A stretch of DNA of 64,000 nucleotides from Micromonospora_I sp040659735 (lineage in GTDB: Bacteria; Actinomycetota; Actinomycetes; Mycobacteriales; Micromonosporaceae), in contig NZ_JBFANZ010000008.1 of assembly GCF_040659735.1 (NCBI RefSeq), positions 62,001 to 126,000 on the forward strand. The letters run 5' to 3'. Shown piece after piece: positions 20,069 to 28,321 of the stretch (positions are counted from its first letter, which is position 1; each line of letters opens with the position of its first letter). A program made the translations under genes and the position numbers. The notes under the pieces are model-generated. The model did not search any database. It had not been told where the DNA came from and saw nothing but the letters and a program-made list of their open reading frames with translations.

Positions 20069-20632
20069 ATGGCAAAGCTGATCTACGTGACGAACGTGTC
20101 GCTTGACGGCTACATCGAGGACGAACGCGGCGCCTTCGACTGGTTCCCACCCGACGACGAGGTATTCGCGTTCACCACCGACCTCCTGCGGTCCGTGGGC
20201 ACGTTCCTCTACGGGCGGCGACTGTACGAAATGATGGCCGTCTGGGAGACCGACACCGCTCTGGCCGCACAGTCCGACCTTACGGCCGACTTCGCGCGCG
20301 CCTGGCAGGCGGCGAGCAAAGTCGTCTACTCCGTGACCCTGCCCGCGGTGTCAACTGCCGACACCCGACTCGAACGCCGTTTCGACCCCGCCGCGGTACA
20401 CGAACTGAAGGCCACGGCCAGCAGCGATCTCACCGTAGGAGGTGCCAACCTCGCGACGCAGGCTTTCAAGGCCGGGCTGGTCGACGAATGTCAGCTGTTC
20501 GTCTGGCCCGTGGTCGTCGGCGGGGGCAAGCCAGGGCTGCCGACCGGCATGCGCACCGACCTTGAGCTCCTCGATGAGCGCCGATTCCGAAACGGCGTCG
20601 TACACCTCCGCTACCGCCCTCTCGGGCAGTGA
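20069..20632 (+). CDS. Dihydrofolate reductase family (RibD C-terminal-like) protein
   Basis: 187-residue NADPH-type reductase fold. It begins MAKLIYVTNVSLDGYIEDERG and carries YGRRLYEMM and DLTVGGANLATQAFKAGLVDE, the last typical of the RibD C-terminal/YwjB group. Members are annotated as DHFR-like but usually lack proven substrates. The ATG at 20069 follows agaggtagaggc. It is convergent with the PP2C gene and stands alone. Confidence 0.88.
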   Translation: MAKLIYVTNVSLDGYIEDERGAFDWFPPDDEVFAFTTDLLRSVGTFLYGRRLYEMMAVWETDTALAAQSDLTADFARAWQAASKVVYSVTLPAVSTADTRLERRFDPAAVHELKATASSDLTVGGANLATQAFKAGLVDECQLFVWPVVVGGGKPGLPTGMRTDLELLDERRFRNGVVHLRYRPLGQ

Positions 20633-21061
20633 ACGACAGCCCTGTCCGATCGCCGGCGGCGCTTGCATGACAGGCGGAGCGCTGACGACTGATTCCGCCG
20701 GATGAGGTCGCCCATCACGAACTCGGGGTTGCGCCAAGTCGCAGTGTGCGGAGACGTCAACCGCCGCGTCGGGACGACGGTGGCGACAGCGAACCTCAGT
20801 CCGGGGAACGCCCGAGAACTACCCCCTTCGTCTATCCGTCTGGCATGCCAGCCGCACGCTGGTCGACCGCTCCCGACGCAACCGCTCATCGGCATGACCG
20901 TGCCGCCTCGGTCACGCCAGCGACGACTCGACGGCGGCGCCTCGCATCCGCTTCTGCTGACGAGCGGATGTGCGCTACTAGGCGGTCGACCGCTGCCCCA
21001 GGGTGGCCGGCGGCAGTAAGTCATACCACGCAGGCGGCCGGGCACGCTCCGCTGGCGACGG
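20633..21061. other. Non-coding gap between convergent genes
   Basis: 429 bp without a supported gene. It holds a hairpin (catccgct at 20945-20952 with agcggatg at 20963-20970) and the 12-base palindrome gcggtcgaccgc at 20982-20993; either could act as a terminator for the convergent genes. Open frames here lack coding bias. Confidence 0.5.
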
Positions 21062-21856
21062 TCAGGCCTCGCCGAGGTCGGTGCAGTGTGCGATCGTCGC
21101 ATCGTCCGCCGCCACCGCGTGGCGCGCCTCCGCCTGCCGGACACGATGGACGATTTCGGCGGGTCCGCTCGACGCTAGGACGGCCATGACCCCTGGCCAG
21201 TCGGCGAGCCGGAACCGGTCAACGATGCGGCTGGCTCCATTGCTGAGCAGGACGGCACCGGTCAGCTCGGAGATCGGACAGCTTCCGGTGATCGCCTCGT
21301 CTGCCGCCCGCGGGTCGTCCTTGGCCAGCCAGAAGCCGCCCGGCTGGTTCCGGTTGGCGCGCAGTTCTCGGAGGACTCGGTGGTACTCGTCGCTACCCTC
21401 GGCAGCGGCCTCGAGCGCGGATCGGTACGACCGGCTGATGATCACCTCCCGGGGATCGGAGACGACGAGCGGCGCACCGTCTGCTCTGTCGAGCACGAGG
21501 ACCGAGTCACCGAGCACCAGGTGCTCGATGAGGCCGTCGGACCGGCGCAGGATGGCTACGGTCGCGGACGGACTGATGGGGTCGGCGACGTCGCAGGTGT
21601 CCCGGTGATCGTCCGTCACCTGCTCGATGGCCTCGGCGAGCAGCGCCGAAAGGCTGCGGTCCCGCACGAGTGACAAGAGGTTGAGGAGGCTGCCTCCCAG
21701 GCGGCTGGCATACCAGGCCACGCCGTGTCGGCAGATCGATTCGGTGCCGGAGATGCCGGCGCCGTCGCTCAGCACCGCTGCCGTCGGTACGGCGCCGGTG
21801 AAGTCCTCGTTCGCGTGGCCAGTCCGTGCCGCAGCGCTCGTCATCGTCACCCGCAT
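21062..21856 (-). CDS. PP2C-type protein phosphatase domain protein
   Basis: 264-residue stand-alone PP2C-like Ser/Thr phosphatase. Metal-binding motifs are recognisable: NEDFTG near residue 16, LSDGAG (about 30-35), SATVAIL (about 97) and the C-terminal ADDATI (about 253). The first motif is NED and the second DGAG where DGxGG is usual, so activity is likely but not certain. No kinase or anti-sigma factor is adjacent. The start at 21856 could instead be the ATG at 21844. It is divergent from the TMEM175 gene. Confidence 0.78.
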   Translation of the reverse strand: MRVTMTSAAARTGHANEDFTGAVPTAAVLSDGAGISGTESICRHGVAWYASRLGGSLLNLLSLVRDRSLSALLAEAIEQVTDDHRDTCDVADPISPSATVAILRRSDGLIEHLVLGDSVLVLDRADGAPLVVSDPREVIISRSYRSALEAAAEGSDEYHRVLRELRANRNQPGGFWLAKDDPRAADEAITGSCPISELTGAVLLSNGASRIVDRFRLADWPGVMAVLASSGPAEIVHRVRQAEARHAVAADDATIAHCTDLGEA

Positions 21857-21972
21857 GTGCTGCCGCCGTCCACGGGATGCTCCCCACGCGGGTGACCTCG
21901 CGGGCGGACCGGTCCACCGACCGCCACGGCGGCACCGCTCGGCGGCCCGGGTTCCCGACGTTGGATCACCGC

Positions 21973-22689
21973 ATGAAGTCGCCGACGGTGGGTATGCGTC
22001 CGCCGATGGACAGCGACCGGGATCAGCGGGACGCTGAGGACGTCGAGGACTCCGGCCTGCGCTCGGACACCGTCCGGGCGATCGGGTTCAGCGATGCCGT
22101 CTTCGCCATCATCATCACGCTGCTCGTGCTCGACCTGCGCACTCCGGAGGTACCGCCGGGTGGGCTGCTGCACGCGCTGCTCACCCGCTGGCCGGTCTAC
22201 CTGGCCTACCTCACGTCGTACCTCTACGTCGCGGTGAACTGGCTGAACCACAAGAGCACCTTCCACCGGATCCGCTACACCGACCGCGGGCTGCACTGGG
22301 CGAATCTGGGCGTGTTGTTCGGCGTGGCCCTGCTGCCGTTCGTCACCGCGGTGGTCTCCCAGTCGGTGGAGGTGGGCGACCGGTTCGACGAGAGCGTCGC
22401 GGTGGCGTTGTACGGGCTGGTCGGGGTGATCCTCTCGGCGGCCTGGCTCTGCCTCTACCACTACCTCAGCCGGCACCGCGAGCTACTGCAACGGCACGTC
22501 ACGCCCCGGTTCTTCGCCGTCGAGCGGCTCCGGGCACTGCTCGGGATCATGGCGTACGCCGCCGCCGGCGTGGCCGGCTGGCTGGTCAGCGTGCCGGCGG
22601 CGCTGGTCGTCCTGCTCCTGCTCCCGCTCTTCTACGGCCTGTCCAGCAACGGCTTCTACGACCTGCGGCGCAGGCTGCGCCACCGCTGA
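21973..22689 (+). CDS. TMEM175 family (DUF1211) membrane protein
   Basis: Predicted six-helix protein of about 238 residues from the TMEM175 family of potassium-permeable channels. The hallmark FSDAVFAIIITLLVLDL opens the first helix. Helices follow at YLAYLTSYLYVAVNWLNHK, LGVLFGVALLPFVTAVV, LYGLVGVILSAAWLCLY, LGIMAYAAAGVAGWLVSV and ALVVLLLLPLFYGL. Bacterial members usually have one six-helix unit, as here. Start choice among ATGs at 21973, 21994 and 22006 is uncertain because none has a strong ribosome site. Confidence 0.85.
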   Translation: MKSPTVGMRPPMDSDRDQRDAEDVEDSGLRSDTVRAIGFSDAVFAIIITLLVLDLRTPEVPPGGLLHALLTRWPVYLAYLTSYLYVAVNWLNHKSTFHRIRYTDRGLHWANLGVLFGVALLPFVTAVVSQSVEVGDRFDESVAVALYGLVGVILSAAWLCLYHYLSRHRELLQRHVTPRFFAVERLRALLGIMAYAAAGVAGWLVSVPAALVVLLLLPLFYGLSSNGFYDLRRRLRHR

Positions 22690-22756
22690 TTCCGGCCACG
22701 CTACCCCGACCGGGGTGGCGGGTAGACCGCCGCGCCGACACCGAGAGGGGAGCACC

Positions 22757-22863
22757 ATGACAACGGTCGGAGAGCTCATGACGGCGACGACACGCTCACC
22801 ACCGCAGCGCGGGAGATGCGCGACAGCGCGATCGGCGACATGGTGGTGACCGACGGCGACAGC
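22757..22863 (+). pseudogene. Remnant of a CBS-domain protein gene
   Basis: After a good ribosome site (gagagggga) the ATG at 22757 encodes MTTVGELMT, the usual start of CBS-domain proteins. A frameshift follows, with apparent loss of several codons. From 22786, in another frame, the sequence reads DDTLTTAAREMRDSAIGD then MVVTDGDS, a clear CBS-domain continuation. Similarity ends near 22863 and the rest of the domain pair is missing. The gene is broken by a deletion and truncation. Confidence 0.75.
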
Positions 22864-22921
22864 TGGACACGTGAGACTCGTTCAGTGGCTGCTCTCCACC
22901 CCGTGCCCACGAATTCCTGCC

Positions 22922-23539
22922 TCAGCAAGCGCCACGACACGCCTCCCACATCCCGCGGGTCATCTCGTACTCGATCTCACCCAAGTCCGCTCCCGGCAGC
23001 GGGTCATCCCAGCGCGGAAAGTACGTGCGCACGTACCGCATGCCGATGGCCTCCATCACGCCCCGAGACCCGGCGTTCACGGCCATGGTCTGCGCGATCA
23101 CCCGGCTCTGCCCGACGGTGTCGAAGGCATGCCGCAGCAGGGCGCGGGATGCCTCGCTGGCCAAGCCTTTCCGCCAGTACCGACGGTCGAGGCGGTAACC
23201 GAGGTCTGTGACGGTGGGGTCGTCAGGTTGGTCGGGGCCGTGCGCTGGCGGAAGCATCATGAGCCCAACGAACTCGCCCTCGTCCTCACGTGCCGGCGGC
23301 GTCGAGCCACGCGCACCGCCATCAGACCCGAACGCCATCCAGTAGCCCAAGCCGACCACCTTGCCTGCCAAGGCCATCCTCTGCGCATGGGATGCGACCA
23401 CCTCGTCCCTGGATCGCGCCCGGCCGCTGATGTAGCGAAGCACCTCCGGATCCGAGTCGAGCTGGATTTCCAGATCGAGGTGCCGGTCGGCAAGTGGAAC
23501 CAGCAACAGACGGTCAGTGCGCAAGGTCGGTTGCGGCAT
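22922..23539 (-). CDS. GNAT family N-acetyltransferase
   Basis: 205-residue GNAT of the RimJ/RimL type. It begins MPQPTLRTDRLLLVPLADRH and carries DLGYRLDRRYWRKGLASEA, the acetyl-CoA loop region. A C-terminal half follows (NAGSRGVMEAIGMRYVRTYF). The substrate cannot be inferred. The frame is open to 23605, but the family start is the ATG at 23539; the ribosome site is weak. It lies between the CBS remnant and an IS110 remnant. Confidence 0.88.
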   Translation of the reverse strand: MPQPTLRTDRLLLVPLADRHLDLEIQLDSDPEVLRYISGRARSRDEVVASHAQRMALAGKVVGLGYWMAFGSDGGARGSTPPAREDEGEFVGLMMLPPAHGPDQPDDPTVTDLGYRLDRRYWRKGLASEASRALLRHAFDTVGQSRVIAQTMAVNAGSRGVMEAIGMRYVRTYFPRWDDPLPGADLGEIEYEMTRGMWEACRGAC

Positions 23540-23861
23540 GCGGCCACGTTCGCATGATCGTGCCAGTGGTGCGATCCGATTTTTCCCCAGGTCACACGCA
23601 CTCATCTAATGGGTTCTGTCAGCCTGCTGGCTGCGGGATGGCTCCGGTAGCGGCTGGCGGGTCAGCACTCCACTCATCAGGCCTTCGAGGTCTTGCGGCA
23701 GACCGTGCGCCGCGGGTCGTGAGGAGGCTGGACAGCTGATGGGATGACGTGCCCCGTTTCTGTGCGGTGAGACGCCAAAGCCGCGAACCTGCAGCAACAG
23801 CGTGCGCGCAGGGCAGCTGCGCCAGCCAGACGCCGTCCAAGCCGTTTATGCGGCCATCGTG

Positions 23862-24015
23862 ACCACCCACGTCGGCTGATCGCGGGGCTCAACGCCGAGG
23901 TCGAGCAGCACGGGCAGGTGGTAATCGACCATTCTGGCCGGCACCGGGACGCTGACTACTACCTGAGCCAGCCCGGCCTCGGGTGGTCCTCGGCGCCCGG
24001 ATCCTCGCCGAGTTC
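23862..24015 (+). pseudogene. IS110-family transposase remnant
   Basis: Two adjacent frames together encode AEVEQHGQVVIDHSGRHRDA, then DYYLSQPGLG, then VVLGARILAEF. This is the conserved start of the C-terminal transposase_20 domain of IS110/IS1111 elements (SQPGLGxVLGARxLAEF). The frame changes at about 23983, where one G appears lost from a GGGG run. Neither the DEDD catalytic half nor element ends were recognised, so this is an old fragment. Confidence 0.72.
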
Positions 24016-24112
24016 AGTCCACCTCTTGGCATCGAAAGACATGGGATGTCTGCCGCGAAGCGAGCGGTCGTGCCGATGAGCGAGCACGGAGGCTCGCCGA
24101 CTCAGCTCACCC

Positions 24113-24715
24113 TTAGCTCGCGATTGCCGCGATGGCGGCGTGCGGTCGGTGAGTGCCTTCGCTGGGCCGCTGCAGGCGCTCAACTTCCGTGAAGCCGGCT
24201 CGCGTCAGTCGCTCGGAGATCTCGTCAACGGGCCAGCGATAGGCGGTCACGACTTTGTGGTCGAAGGCGGCGACCTCGTCACCGTCGAAGAGACCAAGCA
24301 CTAACGTTCCGGCCGGGCATATCGCTCGCCGGAACTGAGCGAGCACGCTGTCGAGATTTTGCGGCGGTAGATGGATCAACGAGTACCAGGCCAGGATGCC
24401 GGCGATGGAGTGGTTGGCAACGTCGAGGTTTTCTATCGACCCGATTTGGTACCTACCGCTCGGGTGGGCCGCCTGCGCATGCGCGATGAACTCGGGGACC
24501 ATGTCGATTCCCATTGCGTCGACGCCCAGCGATCGAAGGTAACCGGTGATATGGCCAGGCCCGCAGCCCAGATCGAGCACCGTGCCAGGTCGGCTCGCCA
24601 GATGTCGCCCGATGAAGGCGAGGTCGTCGGCGTGTACCTGCTGGCTTGTACCGAACAGTCCGATGTAGAGCGCTGCGACGGACGCATATGCCTGCCGGAC
24701 CTGTTCCATGTTCAC
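24113..24715 (-). CDS. Class I SAM-dependent methyltransferase
   Basis: 200-residue Rossmann-fold methyltransferase. Motif I is TVLDLGCGPGHITGYLRSLG (about residues 44-63). Motif II is MGIDMVPEFIAHAQ, and the post-motif segment is GILAWYSLIHLPP, typical of the UbiE/Methyltransf_11 group. Substrate unknown. The start at 24715 (MNMEQVRQAY) could equally be the second ATG at 24709. It stands alone, flanked by decayed DNA. Confidence 0.88.
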   Translation of the reverse strand: MNMEQVRQAYASVAALYIGLFGTSQQVHADDLAFIGRHLASRPGTVLDLGCGPGHITGYLRSLGVDAMGIDMVPEFIAHAQAAHPSGRYQIGSIENLDVANHSIAGILAWYSLIHLPPQNLDSVLAQFRRAICPAGTLVLGLFDGDEVAAFDHKVVTAYRWPVDEISERLTRAGFTEVERLQRPSEGTHRPHAAIAAIAS

Positions 24716-25092
24716 TGCCCGACTATATGAGCTCTCGGATTGGGCAGAGCAGGCCCGAGACCAGCGCGGGGAAGCCCGTCGATTCGTGCGGTGCCCGCAT
24801 CCGGCGATCCGAGCACAAGGTCAAATGCGTACTTCTGCCCCTGACAGCGCGTCCGAGACGACCGGATCTGCCGATGACAGTGCATCCGATCTTGCGGATG
24901 AAAGGGTGAGCCGGTGCAGCTTGAGAGCTGATTCGGGATGATCCGTGCCGCGAGGTTGACCGCGTTTCGTGGAACTTCGGTGGCGGCCCGCTGGTGTCAG
25001 GCATCGTTGATGGCGGCAGCAGGCTGACCTCGTGTGTAGGCACCCGAGCGCCGAGGCCGTGACTGTTGATCAGAAGGGCTGTGGGCTCTTGG
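24716..25092. repeat. Non-coding stretch containing 46-bp direct repeat, copy 1 (24841-24886)
   Basis: No gene is supported in these 377 bp. The segment 24841-24886 (starting ctgacagcgcgtccgagacg) recurs at 26025-26070 with 45 of 46 bases identical. The two copies flank the alpha/beta hydrolase gene in direct orientation, 1184 bp apart. Confidence 0.8.
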
Positions 25093-25671
25093 CTATCCCT
25101 GGGTGACGGGTCCGAGGTCGTCAGAACTGATCGTCTTCGCCACCTCGCTCAGGTCATTGTCCAGCTGGTGATCGCGGCCGGGCAGCCGGTGCAGCTGTGC
25201 CTGCGGGATGGCACGGGCGTACAGGTCGGCATGCGACGGTAGGGCAGTCTCGTCCTGGAGTCCATGGAACACATACACCGGCACGCCTTGCGGCAGCCTC
25301 GCGCCGAGGTCGTGCGGCAGCTCGAACTCGTCGCCGGGCCAGCCGCCCACACCGAGGAACGGAGCGGCGATCAGCACGATCGCCCTGAGCTCCGGCTCCG
25401 GTGGCCGCTCGGCGAGCGCGTTGATGAGGATCGTCCCGCCCACCGAATGGCCGGCCACGACCGCGCCGTCGTCCAAGGCCGTCATCTCACGCCGGATGGC
25501 CGCGCTCCACCTGGCGTAGCTCGGGTCGTCCTCGTCGGGCATGCGCGGGTAGCGGACCTCGTACCCGTCCCCGAGCTCCCGCCTCAGACTGTCGAACAGC
25601 TTGTCGTCCCATTCGTCGTGCGCGCCCGCGCCGCCGCCCTGGATGAACAGGATCTGCCGGGTCCCTGCCAT
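25093..25671 (-). CDS. Alpha/beta hydrolase (RBBP9/YdeN-like)
   Basis: 192-residue small serine hydrolase. It begins MAGTRQILFIQGGGAGAHDE, has the nucleophile elbow AGHSVGG (Ser about residue 75), and ends with PVYVFHGLQDETALPSHADL and LPGRDHQLDND, which supply the acid and His. Short cap-less hydrolases of this kind act on small esters; the substrate is unknown. The gene lies between two 46-bp direct repeats and has no operon partner. Confidence 0.88.
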   Translation of the reverse strand: MAGTRQILFIQGGGAGAHDEWDDKLFDSLRRELGDGYEVRYPRMPDEDDPSYARWSAAIRREMTALDDGAVVAGHSVGGTILINALAERPPEPELRAIVLIAAPFLGVGGWPGDEFELPHDLGARLPQGVPVYVFHGLQDETALPSHADLYARAIPQAQLHRLPGRDHQLDNDLSEVAKTISSDDLGPVTQG

Positions 25672-26499
25672 GACGATCCACCTTCGCGCCCTCGTGACGA
25701 TCCAGTTCGATGCCCGCTGTCAGCCCGTGCGAAGCCCCGGCGAGCTACCGGGTACGTTCCAGCCGCGCCCACCCTATGCACACAAGGTCCCGCTCCTGCC
25801 GCACTCGGGCGCCGTTGATGCCCTCATCGTGCCTGACGGGTCCGACAGTCTTGCGGACTTCGTCCTCGATGTGGGCCTGGGCGGCCAGCGCGGAGTCGGC
25901 GTGGTTGACCCCTCAGCCGTGGCGTCGTCCATCGGGATCATCTTGCTGTGGCGACGTCAATTGTCCATCGGCGATTCTCTCCGAGCGCAGGTTCGATCCG
26001 CAATTGGGACGACCGGATTTGCCGCTGACAGCGCGTCCGAGACGACCGGATCTGCCGATGTCAGTGCATCGCTGTTCGAGGGCCGCTGGCTTCGCTGGCG
26101 GCCCTCGGGGGTGCCCCGCAGCCCTCTGGCGAAGGGGCTCGGCGTGGATCCGGAGCTTCTTCGAAACCCTGCGGCGCCAACATCGGCGACCCTCGGAGAG
26201 GAACACGGACATCGCGTCCTGCAGGTGCGCGGCAACGGCGGCGAGGTCGTCCTCGTCCCACTGCCGCCCTCCGTGGCAGGGCCGTGGATCGTGCGGTCGA
26301 CGCCGTTTCGATGGCCCGGTCCTGCGCGACACCCTCGGCGCGCGGATGGGTCGGCATGCCGCAACTCCCGGCTCAAGCACCTCGCCGCCAGCGCCGGGAT
26401 CCGGATGCCGAGGGGCCGACAACTACATCAAACGCCCTATCGTTCATGGTGGGGACCCGCGGGCGGTCCGGGGGAGGCAAGCGCCCGTGACGCGATCCG
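25672..26499. other. 828-bp gene-free stretch with tandem and direct repeat
   Basis: No open frame here shows consistent coding bias or family similarity. At 26008-26070 a 33-bp unit (gacgaccggat...) occurs twice in tandem with 5 differences in 30 bases. The second part, 26025-26070, is copy 2 of the 46-bp repeat at 24841. The rest, 26071-26499, looks like decayed coding DNA but I could not name it. Confidence 0.6.
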
Positions 26500-27642
26500 T
26501 CAGCGACCTCGGCGGGCGTTGAGGCGGGCGGCCTGGCGGGTCAGGTGGTCGCGCTCGGCGAGGTTGGGTGCCTTTTGGGCCGCCTCGGCGTACAGCCGTG
26601 CCGCCGTGGCCAGATCGCCGTCGCGTTCGTGCAGGTGGGCCGCCACCGCCGCGTGGCGGGGCAGTGAGTCGTCCAGCGCCGCGAGCGCCGCCAGCCCGGC
26701 GCGCGCTCCGTCGGCCTCGCCGACGGCCACCGCGCGGTTGAGCCGGACGACCGGGCTGGCGGTCAGGCGCGCGAGCTCGTCGTACCACTCGACGATCTGC
26801 ACCCAGTCGGTCTCCTCGGTGGTGGGCGCGTCAGCGTGGAGTGCCGCGATGGCGGCCTGGGCCTGGAACTCGCCCAGCCGGTCGCGGGCGAGGGCCGCCT
26901 GCAGGATCTCGACGCCCTCGGCGATCGACTCGGTGTCCCATCGGCCGCGGTCCTGCTCGGCGAGCGGCACCAGGCTCCCGTCGGGAGCGGTCCGGGTGGC
27001 GCGCCGGGCGTGGTGCAGCAGCATGAGGGCGAGCAGCCCCGCCACCTCGGGGTGGTCGATCGCGGCCGCGAGCTGCCGGGTGAGCCGGATGGCCTCGGCG
27101 GCGAGGTCGACGTCGCCGGAGTAGCCCTCATTGAAGACCAGGTAGAGGACGCGCAGCACGGTGGCGACGTCGCCGGGCTGGTCGAACCGCACGCCGGAGA
27201 CGGTGCGCTTGGCCCGGCTGATGCGCTGCGCCATGGTCGCCTCGGGCACCAGGTAGGCCTGGGCGATCTGGCGGGTGGTCAGCCCGCCGACGGCGCGCAG
27301 CGTGAGCGCGACCGCGGACGACGGCGTCAGCGACGGGTGGGCGCACAGGAAGTAGAGCTGGAGCGTGTCGTCCACCGGGGGCACGGGCCCGGGCGCCGGC
27401 TCCTCGTCGACGAGGTCACGCCGGCGGCGGGCGGCGTCCGCCCGGGTCGCGTCGAGGAACCGGCGCCAAGCGACGGTGACCAGCCAGCTCTTCGGGTCCC
27501 GCGGCGGGTCGGCCGGCCAGACGCGGAGCGCCTCGATCAGCGCGTCCTGCACGGCGTCCTCGGCCGCCGCGAAGTCGGCTCCGCGGCGGACGAGGATGCC
27601 GAGCACGCTCGGCGGGAGGCTCCGGAGCAGGGCCTCGTCCAT
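26500..27642 (-). CDS. ECF sigma factor, ECF42-type (DUF6596)
   Basis: 380-residue extracytoplasmic-function sigma factor with a long C-terminal TPR-like extension, the hallmark of the ECF42 group. Sigma region 2 is compact (FAAAEDAVQDALIEALRVWP), and region 4 contains GLTTRQIAQAYLVPEATMAQ. The extension includes the DUF6596 landmark VLYLVFNEGYSG and later repeats (RLNRAVAVGEADG). No anti-sigma gene is present; this group is genetically linked to YCII/DGPF proteins instead. The start lies 4 bp after the stop of the YCII gene, implying co-transcription. Confidence 0.9.
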   Translation of the reverse strand: MDEALLRSLPPSVLGILVRRGADFAAAEDAVQDALIEALRVWPADPPRDPKSWLVTVAWRRFLDATRADAARRRRDLVDEEPAPGPVPPVDDTLQLYFLCAHPSLTPSSAVALTLRAVGGLTTRQIAQAYLVPEATMAQRISRAKRTVSGVRFDQPGDVATVLRVLYLVFNEGYSGDVDLAAEAIRLTRQLAAAIDHPEVAGLLALMLLHHARRATRTAPDGSLVPLAEQDRGRWDTESIAEGVEILQAALARDRLGEFQAQAAIAALHADAPTTEETDWVQIVEWYDELARLTASPVVRLNRAVAVGEADGARAGLAALAALDDSLPRHAAVAAHLHERDGDLATAARLYAEAAQKAPNLAERDHLTRQAARLNARRGR

Positions 27643-27646
27643 CAGG

Positions 27647-28054
27647 TCACTCCATGATGGTGGGTGGCGCGGTCAGGAAGGGGCGCACCTCGAGCCACTC
27701 GTGGATCGGCTTGCCGCCCGCCCCGGGGGCCGCCGACAGTTCCCCGGCCAGCTCGACGGCGCGCTCGTAGCTGTCGACGTCGATCACCATCCAGCCGGCG
27801 ATGAGGTCCTTGGTCTCGGCGAACGGGCCGTCGGTGATCGGCGGGCGCCCCTCACCGTCGTACCGGACGAACGTCCCCTCGGGGGCGAGCGCCTGGCCGT
27901 CGACGAACTCGCCGGTCTTCTCGAGCCGGGCCGCGAAGTCGTTCATGTACTGCACGTGCGCCGAGATCTCCTCCGGCGTCCACTGGTCCATGGGCACGTC
28001 GTTGACTGGAGCCGGCGCGCCGCGGTAGTGCTTGAGCAGCAGGTACTTCGCCAT
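27647..28054 (-). CDS. YCII/DGPF-domain protein, partner of the ECF42-type sigma factor
   Basis: 135-residue protein starting MAKYLLLKHYRGAP, with the motif TDGPFAETKDLIAGWMVIDV that gives the DGPF family its name. Such proteins are found as conserved neighbours or regulon members of ECF42 sigma factors; their chemistry is unknown. It is the first gene of the pair and ends 4 bp before the sigma-factor start. Upstream, 28055-28321 contains no gene. Confidence 0.9.
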   Translation of the reverse strand: MAKYLLLKHYRGAPAPVNDVPMDQWTPEEISAHVQYMNDFAARLEKTGEFVDGQALAPEGTFVRYDGEGRPPITDGPFAETKDLIAGWMVIDVDSYERAVELAGELSAAPGAGGKPIHEWLEVRPFLTAPPTIME

Positions 28055-28321
28055 CGTGGTTCTCCTCGATCCTGGTGCGACCCATTCTGGTCACGGTTCA
28101 CCCCAGGGACGGAGCCGGTCACCAGTTCTCGACATCGCCGTCCAGATCTTTTGGCTCTCGTAGATGAGCCTCGGCAGCCTGCCGCTGACGGTCAGATCGG
28201 GCGGAGGCCGCCGGTCACTGGGCTACCGCGCGATATCACTGAGATCGCAGATCGTAGAGATCGCCGACAGGCGTCGCGACGATCACGCTGCCGGTGGTCG
28301 CCGCGCTGAACGCTGAGGGAG

